From Bacteroidota bacterium (GTDB lineage Bacteria; Bacteroidota; Bacteroidia; AKYH767-A; OLB10), in NCBI GenBank assembly GCA_016717325.1, contig JADKFV010000054.1, positions 99,318-163,317 of the forward strand: 64,000 nucleotides of DNA, given 5' to 3'. A program made the translations under genes and the position numbers. Positions 26,864-36,277 of the stretch are shown here, in pieces. Each line of letters opens with the position of its first letter. Within the stretch, counting starts at the first letter, position 1. The notes below the pieces were generated by a model, which was not told the origin of the DNA, made no database searches, and saw nothing but the letters and a program-made list of their open reading frames with translations.

Positions 26864-27802
26864 ATGGCAGTAGCAACAAAAAAAATAGTAAAGAAAATAT
26901 TGGCAACTAATGGTGAAGCAAAATTGAATGGGTCATCAACAATAGGAAATCGTATTCCGGTTGTAAAAACATACAAGTTATACATCGATGGTAAGTTTGT
27001 GCGCAGCGAATCGGGGCGATATATGCAGACCAATAACAAAGAAAATTTTGGCGCAAACATTTGTCGTGCTTCACGCAAAGACATTCGCGATGCTGTAGTA
27101 GTTGCACGCAAGGCGCAAAGCGACTGGAGTAAAAAAACTGCTTACAATAAAGGACAGATTTTGTATCGCATTGGCGAAATGCTTGAAGGACGCAGAGCAC
27201 AACTCATACACACCATGATGCTCGATGGTGCAACAGAAACTCAATCAACAAACGAAATAAATAATGCTGTTGATTGCTTTATATACTTTGCCGGATGGAG
27301 CGATAAATATATTCAAATGTTTAGCAGTGTAAATCCTGTTGAGAGTGCTCATTTCAATTTCTCTTATCCCGAACCTACAGGAGTTGTTACAGCTATTTGC
27401 CCCGATGAATCGCCATTGTTTGCACTTGCAAATATTATTGCTCCGGTGATTGTTGGCGGCAATACAATAGTGGTATTGTCATCGCAACAATATTCGCGCA
27501 CTGCATGCGAACTTGCCGAAGTATTGCATTCATCGGATGTGAGTGGCGGTGTAGTAAATATTTTGAATGGCAGCAAAAAAGAATTGATAAGTCATCTCGC
27601 ATCGCACAAGGATGTAAACGCCATGATCTATGCCGGTACCACGGGTGATGAAAATAAAATTATAGAAACCAATTGTGCAATAAATGTTAAGCGTGCAATA
27701 AAATTATCGGCCACAGAAAGTAATTCAAATGCAGGCCTACACCCATACCGAATTATGAGCACCCAGGAAATAAAAACTACCTGGCATCCAGTTGGTTTAT
27801 AA
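26864..27802 (+). CDS. Catalytically incomplete aldehyde dehydrogenase-like protein
   Basis: A 312-residue member of the aldehyde dehydrogenase superfamily. It shares with its upstream neighbour the opening KLYIDGKFVRSESGRYMQ, the WSKKTAYNKGQILYRIGEML segment, YFAGWSDKYIQMF, and the cofactor-binding part EPTGVVTAICPDESPLFALA. It stops soon after the point where ELGGK would occur, so it lacks the catalytic cysteine region and the C-terminal third. It ends in its own stop codon with no sign of a continuing frame. In the ALDH16 group a full aldehyde dehydrogenase is fused to a second truncated copy without catalytic residues; this pair looks like the unfused version. A structural or regulatory subunit role is inferred. 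Confidence 0.8.
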   Translation: MAVATKKIVKKILATNGEAKLNGSSTIGNRIPVVKTYKLYIDGKFVRSESGRYMQTNNKENFGANICRASRKDIRDAVVVARKAQSDWSKKTAYNKGQILYRIGEMLEGRRAQLIHTMMLDGATETQSTNEINNAVDCFIYFAGWSDKYIQMFSSVNPVESAHFNFSYPEPTGVVTAICPDESPLFALANIIAPVIVGGNTIVVLSSQQYSRTACELAEVLHSSDVSGGVVNILNGSKKELISHLASHKDVNAMIYAGTTGDENKIIETNCAINVKRAIKLSATESNSNAGLHPYRIMSTQEIKTTWHPVGL

Positions 27803-27921
27803 TTTTTGTTCTTAGGTACGTATATGGTTGGGGTTATGCCATTCCATTTTTTGAAAAAACAAAACGTTTAAATAATCCTAAATTAGAATTTAATTTAGAA
27901 AATATTTTTGGGATATTTTTT

Positions 27922-30900
27922 CTACCTAAGCAAATCAACTGTCCCCGAAAATTCATGGGCTTTGCCACCTTTAGTCACTACTTCCAGGCGGTACACATAC
28001 GTTCCTTCGGGTGCAGGATTGCCACCAATATCGAGTCCATCCCATGGTTGAGTAAACTCTGTAGTTTCATACACTTTACCACCCCATCTATTATAAATTA
28101 CCATTCGGTACGATTGCACATTGGCAATATAATCGCTGGTAAAAAACGAATCGTTTTTGCCATCATTATTAGGTGTGAAAGTATTAGGTATCCAAAGGGG
28201 TGTAATCAGTATTGTTTCTTTATAAGTATCCTGACACCCCGAAATATTTAATACTGTTAAGGAAATAACATGCTCTTTGGCCTCTTTGAAAAAATGTAGC
28301 GGATTCTGCTCTTCAGATTTTTCGCCATCGTCAAAATTCCAATACCAGGCAACAGCGTGCTGTGATAAGTCAGTAAACTGTATTTGTGGATTTAGGAAAG
28401 TTGCTATGTTTGGCTTACAGGTAAATTTAGCAATAGGGTCGGCAGGGTAATCAACTAATATGCTCGTACTGTCTGTGCTTGAGCAACCCCAGGGACTGGT
28501 AACAGTTAGAATAATTGTATAAGTACCCGGCTTACCATAGTCGTGCACCGGTGCAGGTATAGTGGATGTTCCTCCATCGCCAAATTGCCACTTGATTGTA
28601 GAACCCGGATCGGCTTGCGACTGGTTAAAAAATTGAACCCTCAATGCCCCGCAAATAACTGCTGAGTCGTAAAGAAATTTTACAATTGGATATTCATGAT
28701 TACCAACTACAACAGGTGCCGATGTTGCTGTGCAACCATTGGTATTGATAACAGTGACTATATACGTTCCGGAAGAATTTACATTTATGGTTTGTGTGGT
28801 TGCACCACCAGTCCATAGATATGAACTGCCTGTATTTGCTGAAAGCGATACGTTACCTCCGGCACAAAAATGCAATGGACCATTTGCAGCAATTGTAGAA
28901 GTGGCATATAGCACTGTTAGCGTAAATGGAGAAGATGATCCTGTGCAACCATTGGCATCGGTAACGGTTACAATATAGTTGCCTGCAACTCCGGTTGTTA
29001 GTGTTGAGTTTGCTGAATTATTAGACCAAATGTAAGATGAAAAAGCACCGGTAGATAAGGTAGTAGTAGCCCCATCGCAAATTGAATTGATTCCAGTAAT
29101 CACCGGAACCGGCAAAGCATTTGCAACAACTGAAAAAGATGCAGTGCCCGAACATCCGTTGATATCTGTAACCGTAACCGTATATGTTCCGGTAGAATTT
29201 ACGTTCAGTGTCTGATTGGCATTTCCATTATTCCATTGGTAAGATACATAGCTGCCGGGGTCAAGCACCGTTGATGTTCCCTGACATATACTCGGCAACC
29301 CTGTAATAGTTGGTGTTGGCAAAGCATTTATAACTAAAGTATATGAAGCAGAATTTGTACATCCGTTATTATCTGTAACCGTAACTGTAAACGTTCCACT
29401 GCTATTAAGATTAATTGTTTGTGTGCTGCTGCCATTACTCCATGCATATTGCACAAATCCTGCACCGGCATCGAATACAGTGTTGTTTCCCTGACAAATA
29501 CTATTCACGCCTGATATGTTTGGCTGTGGCAAAGGATTTACTGTCAATGGCAATGTAGCTGTTGCTGTGCATCCATTGTTATCCGTTACTGTTACCGTAT
29601 ATGTTCCTGTTGCATTAGGGTTGATAGATGCTGAGTTTGCTCCTGTATTCCAAACATAAGTTGCATACCCATTGCCTGCATTAAAGGTTGTAGGTGTGCC
29701 CTGACAAATTACAGTATTACCTACTATAACCGGAGTAGGGTTTGCATTTACCACTAAAGTAAAACTTGCAGTTCCTGTGCACCCGTTTGCATTGGTAACC
29801 GTAACCGTAAACGTTCCTGAATTAACTGTATTCAATTGCTGAGTGGTATTGCCATTTGACCAGGCATACAAGGTGTACCCTGCACCAGCGTCAAGTAATG
29901 AATTTGCTCCCTGACAAATGCTTGCACTGCCAGTAATACTTGGAACAGGTAAAGCATTTACAGTTATTTGGGTAGTGGCTGTGTTAGTACACCCGAAATT
30001 ATTAGTAACCGTAACAGTATACGTTCCTCCATTGCTGATAGTAATATTTTGTGTTGTGCTTCCATTGTTCCATACATAAGAACTAAAACCTGCACCACCA
30101 TCTATTACAGAATTTAAGCCCTGGCAAAATTGCATAGTGCCAGTAATCACTGTACTTGGATTTGGATTAACTGTTAACGAATAACTTGCTGTGCCGGTGC
30201 AACCATTTAAATCTGTGACTGTGACTGTATAAGCTCCTGATGTGCCCACATTAATTGTTTGTGTAGAGTTTCCATTCGACCAATTATATTGTGAATAGCC
30301 GGCTCCTCCGTTGAATGTTGTATTTGCACCCTGACAAATTGTATTAATTCCTGTAACAACCGGTACAGGGTTGGCATTGACAGTAACATTTATACTTGCT
30401 GTATTGCTGCAACCATTTGCATCCGTAACGGTAACGGTATAAATTCCACTTGTAGTTGGATTAATCACCTGAGAAGTGCTGCCATCGGACCAGGCATAAA
30501 CAGTATAACCGCCTCCTCCGTTTAAAGTGGCTGCGCTACCTGAACATATTGAACTTACCCCTGTTATTGTTGGGTTTGGCAAAGCATTTACCGTAAAAGC
30601 AAATGAAGCCGTACCTGTACATCCATTGTTATCCGTTACTGTTACTGTATAGTTGCCAGTTGCGTTTGCACTTATTGTTTGGTTTGTACTACCACCATTC
30701 CAATTGTAGCTTAAGTAACCTCCGCCACCATTCAATATTGATGAAGCGCCCTGACATACCGATGCAGTGCCTGTAATGCTCGGTGCAGGATTTGCATTTA
30801 CCGTAAGTGTATTGCTCGAAGTGCCGCTACAACCGTTTGCATCGGTAACCGTAACCGTATACGTACCAGAACTGTTTATGTTTATTGTTTGCGTTGTGCT

Positions 30901-33083
30901 ACCATTCGACCATGAGTAATTGGAATATCCGGCACCACCGTTGAAAGAGGTACCGCCTCCCTGGCAAATAGTATTTATTCCTGTGATGGCTGGTGTAGGA
31001 TTATTATTTACCGTAACAATTACCGATGCCGTACCGGTGCATCCACCCGAAATAGCAACTGTAACTGTATATGTTCCTGATGTAGTTGGATTAATTACTT
31101 GTGTAGAATTACCATTGCTCCACAAATAACTTAAGTATCCTCCGCCAGCATCGATATTGGCAGCGGCTCCTGAACATACTGTTGAAAGCCCTGAGATAGA
31201 TGGGGTTGGATTATTCACCACATTCAATACCGTAGTAGTAGTTCCGCTGCAGCCATTGGCATCGGTAACAGTAACGGTATACGTTCCGGGCAAATTAAAA
31301 TTTTGGATTTGTGTTGTTACTCCATTACTCCAAACATAACCATTGAAACCGGCACCGGCATTTAAATTTGCGGAGCTTCCTGCACAAATATTTGTTGGGC
31401 CTGTAATAGTTGGGGTTGGATTTGGATTAATGGTCATCAATACTGATGTGGTTCCGGTGCAACCGTTTGCATCGGTAACGGTAACGGTATATGTACCAGA
31501 TGCAGCTGGCGCAATTGTTTGCATCGTTGCTGCGTTACTCCACAAGTAATTGCTAAATCCTCCACCGGCATTGAGCGATGCCAATCCCCCTGGCAAATAG
31601 TACTTACACCTGTAATAGCAGGTATTGGATTAGGATTAATATTAAGATTTACACTTGCTGTGGCAGTGCATCCTCCGGCCTGAGTAACCGTAACAGTATA
31701 AACTCCGGCAATAGCAGCCGATATATTTTGTGTAGTAGCCCCGGTAGACCAAATGTAAGCTTGCCCCACATTCGCCTGCAGGTTGGCAGCAGCACCGTTG
31801 CACAAAGCCGTGGGGCCTGTAATGTTGGCAACAGCATTGCCTATTGTTACCGATACCGGTAAAGATACAGCACTGCATCCTCCAAGATTTGTAACAGTAA
31901 CAGTATACGTTCCGGCACCATTCACTAATACACTTTGAGTAGTGGCACCATTGCTCCACAAATAATTATTGCCGTTATTTGCAACCAAAGCAACATTACC
32001 ACCCGGGCATAAACTTAATGAGCCATTGGGGGTAATTACCGCGGTAGGAACCAAAGTGGCTACATAAACAGTTGTTGTAAAAGCAAAGCATGAAAAATTT
32101 GGATTACTTACAAATGCAGAGTATTGGTTAACTACCCCTATTGGCGGAGAATTTACTACAATACTTTGTGTTGTTGCACCTGTGCTCCAGTTGTAATTGC
32201 TGGCAGAGTTGAGGTTGAGGGTAACCTGGCCTCCCACGCAACCATAAATAGTATCGTTGTTTGCTACAGCTACACCATTAGCAAATAAATTAATTTGACC
32301 TAAACTCGAAAAACTTCCTCCTTCGATAAATACAGCTGAATTAAACACATGATCGCTCACATCGGCAATGGCCAGTTTAATATGATATGTTTCGCAAGGT
32401 TGCACTGCGCTTTTTGCAGTAAGCACTGTAGTAAAAGCATCGAGGTATATGCTTGGTCCATTAATATTATCAACAAAATAATTACAATTTGTGCAAGGCC
32501 CCGATGATAATCCGGGATATGGCCCACCATTGTTTACATTATTGATTGAAACTGCAGTTGTTGTATTGGGTACTACCGCAATGTTTTTGATACCAACAAT
32601 TCCAGGTCCACTTATGAAAAATCCAAAAACATCATTGAAAGCAGTATTTACATAATCGTTGTATTCTTCGCTGCCAAACACATACCTAAACTGAACCGAG
32701 TCGGATGCGACCGAAAAGTCAAATTCTAAAACTGCGGCATCGTAAGTCACCTTTGGCGATACAATAATATCCAGATCAGGATCGCCATTTCCATTAGTAT
32801 TCTCGCTTGCAAAAGTACCTAAAGCCGAACCCGATTGCACAGCATCACCCGATGAAAGTGTAATGCCGCTTGTCATTCCTAAATTTGTGTTGGGAGAAGT
32901 AAAAGTTCCTTTGCCGGGCGCTGTGCCTGTATAAACAACATTCGAAATAGTAACTCCTCCTCCTAAAATTGTGTTTACAAGTTGGGTAGCGGTAACACTG
33001 CTGTTAACATTTAATTGTGCCGATAGTCGGGTACAATTTATTAATGAGAAACCAAACAAACTGAGTAAAAGTGCCTTTTTCAT
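27922..33083 (-). CDS. Giant choice-of-anchor-L adhesin with about 17 tandem repeats and T9SS type B domain, one frameshift
   Basis: Starting at 33083, the protein has a signal peptide ending near RLSAQ and then a choice-of-anchor L domain (residues about 25-250; VQFRYVFGSEEYNDYVNTAF is its hallmark). About 17 Ig-like repeats of 70 residues follow, each of the form CQGxxxxLNAGxGYxxYxWS, then TQTIxxxxSGTYTVTVTDxN and GCTGTAS. Two PKD domains (WQFGDGGT and YWNFDDGEKSE) precede the type B domain (WIPNTFTPNNDGKNDSFFTS, VIYNRWGGKVYE). The frame breaks near 31585, where a run of five G in coding sense should be six: adding one G restores QGGLASLNAGGG. The full product would be about 1720 residues. 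Surface adhesion is inferred from the architecture. Confidence 0.88.
28700..32260 (-). repeat. About 17 tandem 210-bp Ig-like coding repeats
   Basis: The unit recurs every 70 codons; for example, the coding words for CQG lie near 29280, 29490, 29700, 29909, 30118 and 30329 on the plus strand. Copies differ at many synonymous and non-synonymous sites, so most are not recent duplicates. Each unit has one Cys near its start and one in the distal NGC motif, suited to one disulfide per module. Confidence 0.85.
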
Positions 33084-33240
33084 TGCGATAGTTTTTTGTG
33101 CGTTTTTTTTGTTTTATGTTGTGTGTTATTTACTAAAATAGTTTGAACAATTTTAGGCTACTAAAGTATGTATTAAAAGACGTAAAAACAATGATAAAAG
33201 TTGTAAGGCAGGAAATTTTAAAAACAAAGAGGTGTTTTAA

Positions 33241-33939
33241 TTATCTGAACTTCGATTGCGTTACAAAATCTTTGAGGTAAAAGGGCTCGAAATATGCAAG
33301 GTTTTCATACTCTTGCTTTAATAGTTTGTTATGCGCCAAAACAGCCATACCGGCTGCATTTGGGATAAAATTTTCTTTTACAATTATAGATGCCTTTTCT
33401 TTTAAAAAAGATTTTATTTTAGGCGCTCCATCTCCAAAAAAATGCAGGTCGAATTTATTTTCATATTCCAAAAAACTATCTTCTTGTAAAACCAATGCAT
33501 TTACCTTGACAATTGTTTCAAAATTTTGGTTGTAAACAGCTGTATAAACCTCCATTCTGCGGGCATCTATCATAGGGATAAACAATGTGTTTTGAGGATG
33601 GATGAGGCTTGATTTATTTTCAATATAATATTGATGTGCATATGAAAGTAAAGTGTCAATGGCAATCAATGGTTTATCAATGGCAAAGCATAAACCCTTG
33701 GCAGTGCTCACTCCTATTCGTAATCCGGTATATGAGCCGGGCCCACTGCTCACCGCTATAGCATCCAGTTTATCAAAATTAATTCCTGCATCCTGAAGCA
33801 CCTCTTTAATAAATACATTGATAACTCCGGCATGTGCCTTTTGTTTGGTAACCAAGCGTTGTGCCACCACTTTATCTTTCAGTGCAAGGGCAATGCAACA
33901 GGTTTCGGTTGCGGTTTCTATTAATAAAATGTACGACAT
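33241..33939 (-). CDS. tsaB: tRNA threonylcarbamoyladenosine biosynthesis protein TsaB
   Basis: TsaB is the inactive ASKHA-fold partner of TsaD in the complex that puts the threonylcarbamoyl group on adenosine 37 of ANN-decoding tRNAs. At 232 residues it has the usual length. Family marks are the opening ILLIETATETCCIALAL, HAGVINVFIKEVLQDAGINF, the highly conserved AVSSGPGSYTGLRIGVSTAK and IPMIDARRMEVYTAVYN. It is divergent from atpG with about 140 bases between the starts, and convergent with nothing. The frame is intact. TsaD, TsaC and TsaE are not in this window. Confidence 0.95.
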   Translation of the reverse strand: MSYILLIETATETCCIALALKDKVVAQRLVTKQKAHAGVINVFIKEVLQDAGINFDKLDAIAVSSGPGSYTGLRIGVSTAKGLCFAIDKPLIAIDTLLSYAHQYYIENKSSLIHPQNTLFIPMIDARRMEVYTAVYNQNFETIVKVNALVLQEDSFLEYENKFDLHFFGDGAPKIKSFLKEKASIIVKENFIPNAAGMAVLAHNKLLKQEYENLAYFEPFYLKDFVTQSKFR

Positions 33940-34024
33940 GATGGTTGCAAATAAACAAATCGAAACATTGAAAAGGAAATTTAAACATTCACACTTTTCA
34001 ATTTATAAAACGGAATCAATCATT

Positions 34025-34055
34025 TTTGCTTCGGATATTTACTTTAGTATATTTG
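34025..34055 (+). promoter_or_regulatory. Promoter for atpG
   Basis: TTTG (34025-34028), a 19-base spacer and TATATTTG (34048-34055) match the Bacteroidota consensus perfectly. A purine-rich AAGGA lies between this and the ATG at 34077. Confidence 0.65.
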
Positions 34056-34076
34056 CGCCCCGAAAAGGAAAAAAGC

Positions 34077-34958
34077 ATGGCAAATCTCAAAGAAATAAGA
34101 ATTCGAATAGCCTCGGTAATGTCGACACAACAAATTACCAAGGCCATGAAAATGGTATCGGCAGCAAAATTACGCAGGGCACAAGATGCAATTGTACAAA
34201 TGCGACCTTATGCCGGCAAGTTGCGCGAGATAATCGAAAATGTATCCTCATCGCTCGATAGTAGCAGTGGCGGTGCTTTTGCTGCTCAACGTAAAGTGGA
34301 AAAAGTGCTTATTGTTGCCATCACTTCCAATCGTGGGTTGTGTGGTGGTTTCAACTCAAATATTATTAAAGGTGTGAACAAGCGCATCAATGAAGAGTTT
34401 GCTCCACAAGCCAAAGCCGGCAATGTAAAAGTGTTGAGCATTGGTAAAAAAGCATCGGAAAGTTTTTCGAAAAAAAGCAATATGAGTGTGGGTGATTACA
34501 ATACAGTATATGCCGCCCTTACTTTTGATAATGTTGCTCCTATTGCCGAAAAAATAATGGCCGATTTTGCAGCAGGTAATTACGACCGTGTAGAGATTGT
34601 ATACAACCTATTTAAAAATGCTGCTGTACAATACGTTACTACCGAGCAACTATTGCCAATTACTCCACCTTCGAAAAACGAAAAAAGCAAGGCCGTAAAC
34701 GATTATATTTTTGAGCCTTCAAAAGAGCAAATAGTTACCGACCTTATACCCCGTTCTATTAAGACACAACTTTACAAAGCATTACTCGATTCGCACGCCA
34801 GTGAGCATGGTGCACGTATGACTGCCATGAGCAAAGCCACCGATAATGCGCAGGAGTTGTTACGCGATTTACGCATCAACTACAATAAAGCACGCCAGGC
34901 TTCAATCACCAACGAAATTCTCGAAATTGTTGCCGGTGCCGAAGCATTGAACGGATAA
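34077..34958 (+). CDS. atpG: F1Fo ATP synthase gamma subunit
   Basis: The gamma subunit is the central rotating stalk of the F1 sector, coupling proton flow through Fo to ATP synthesis. The ATG at 34077 gives 293 residues opening MANLKEIRIRIASVMSTQQI, then TKAMKMVSAAKLRRAQ, the N-terminal helix conserved in all gamma subunits. The C-terminal helix is LLDSHASEHGARMTAMSKAT, then LRINYNKARQASITNEILEI. A longer start 17 codons upstream overlaps the promoter and is rejected. Unlike in most bacteria, no other ATP synthase gene is next to it: tsaB lies divergently upstream and a lipoprotein gene downstream. It therefore must be expressed from its own promoter. Confidence 0.97.
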   Translation: MANLKEIRIRIASVMSTQQITKAMKMVSAAKLRRAQDAIVQMRPYAGKLREIIENVSSSLDSSSGGAFAAQRKVEKVLIVAITSNRGLCGGFNSNIIKGVNKRINEEFAPQAKAGNVKVLSIGKKASESFSKKSNMSVGDYNTVYAALTFDNVAPIAEKIMADFAAGNYDRVEIVYNLFKNAAVQYVTTEQLLPITPPSKNEKSKAVNDYIFEPSKEQIVTDLIPRSIKTQLYKALLDSHASEHGARMTAMSKATDNAQELLRDLRINYNKARQASITNEILEIVAGAEALNG

Positions 34959-35278
34959 TTTTTATTCGCACATTTTACACGGATTTTTTTTGCGACTTTT
35001 TCAAAGTTTGTGGTATCACAAGTACTATCAATTTATTGGATGGGTTGAAATTCATATTTAGAAAATTGAAAACTTCCCAGCGTCTATTGTTTCTAAATGA
35101 ACCTTACGACTCAAAATCCCCAACTCGAAAAAATAATACTCAGGGTGAATAAAATGGTTTTCACAAATTGAATTGATTAATTATTCAAGTGGGTGGAAGC
35201 TTAAAACAAAGATTAAAAAGTATGTATTAAAAAAAGACCTATCTTTGATAGTAATGACAAGTCTCAAAGATTTCAACA
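34959..35278. other. Intergenic region after atpG
   Basis: No gene, tRNA or clear hairpin is visible in these 320 bases. A candidate -7 element TATCTTTG at 35240-35247 precedes the lipoprotein gene by 31 bases, without an obvious -33 partner. Confidence 0.5.
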
Positions 35279-36019
35279 ATGAAAATTAATATAAACAGAT
35301 TTATTGGATGCATCACTTCAGTAGCATTCATGTCATCGTGTTCACCATTGTATTATGCACCCAGCAGCCCAAACATGCCAATGATGATTGATAAAGGTGA
35401 TATTACCGGCAATATTTATATAGGCAGAGGCGATGATGTGGATGTGATGGGAGCAAGTGCCGCATTCAGCCCTTTTAAAAATATTGGTATCACAGGATCT
35501 GCATTCTCGGCTCAATCAATACAATCATCGGAAAGTACCAATAATGGATATGGCAGCTCCTACGATTTTGGCGCTTTGTATTACCGACATTTATCGCCTC
35601 ATATATTATTTGATTGTGTTGCCGGTTATGGTTTTGGCAAGTTGCATATAAATGCTGATTATATAGGTGCTTATGATTCCGGCATAAAAAGATGGTACAT
35701 TCAACCAAGTATTTATGGCCGAAAAAATAATGCTGAAATAGGAATAGCCATCAGAGTACTCAAATTAAATTACAACCAACCATTTTTGTTTCGTGGTAGT
35801 CAGGTAGAAAATGCGCCAAACGATTCTAGTTATTTTTTTATGGAACCTACCTTGAAAATTGGAGTTGGACTTAAGCACTTTAAATTCTTTGCTCAAGGAA
35901 CATTTGCAGGAAATGTTTTCAATTCTCCTAGTTTAAATTATTCAGTTTTTAATGCAATTATTGGTGTCACTTTTTTTATAAATTCCAACCTCGGCAAAAA
36001 AAATAAAGATGCCCAATAA
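35279..36019 (+). CDS. Outer-membrane lipoprotein of unknown function
   Basis: A 246-residue protein with a type II signal peptide: a short charged start, a hydrophobic core and the lipobox FMSSC, with the acylated Cys near residue 21. The rest consists of alternating hydrophobic strands (GDITGNIYIGRGDDVDVMGA, FGALYYRHLSPHILFDCVAG, KRWYIQPSIYGRKNNAEIGI, VFNAIIGVTFFIN), as in small outer-membrane beta-barrels. It ends with a Lys/Asn-rich tail. I recognise no named family. It is probably monocistronic, with 258 bases before the next gene. Location in the outer membrane is inferred. Confidence 0.75.
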   Translation: MKININRFIGCITSVAFMSSCSPLYYAPSSPNMPMMIDKGDITGNIYIGRGDDVDVMGASAAFSPFKNIGITGSAFSAQSIQSSESTNNGYGSSYDFGALYYRHLSPHILFDCVAGYGFGKLHINADYIGAYDSGIKRWYIQPSIYGRKNNAEIGIAIRVLKLNYNQPFLFRGSQVENAPNDSSYFFMEPTLKIGVGLKHFKFFAQGTFAGNVFNSPSLNYSVFNAIIGVTFFINSNLGKKNKDAQ

Positions 36020-36277
36020 AAAATTTTGCTGAAAAAGATTTAAAAGTCTTCGCTCACATTTTATGATAAAAAATAAGCCTTAGATTTTTGAAACAAAATC
36101 CTGATCTATTTTTTCAATCAAAACTTCCGGCAACATTACCGCTCATAAACTCATAACTACCGTTCAAACAATTTTTCTGCTAATCGCCTTTTTTTGATAT
36201 ATCATTGCACCTGACTGAGCCAAAGCTCGCCCACAGTCGACAATATATTTATTAAAAAAAATTAAAAAATTCACAAA

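Noticed and set aside
28700..32260. The regular 210-bp periodicity as a CRISPR or satellite
   Set aside because: It is an in-frame coding repeat of an Ig-like protein domain.
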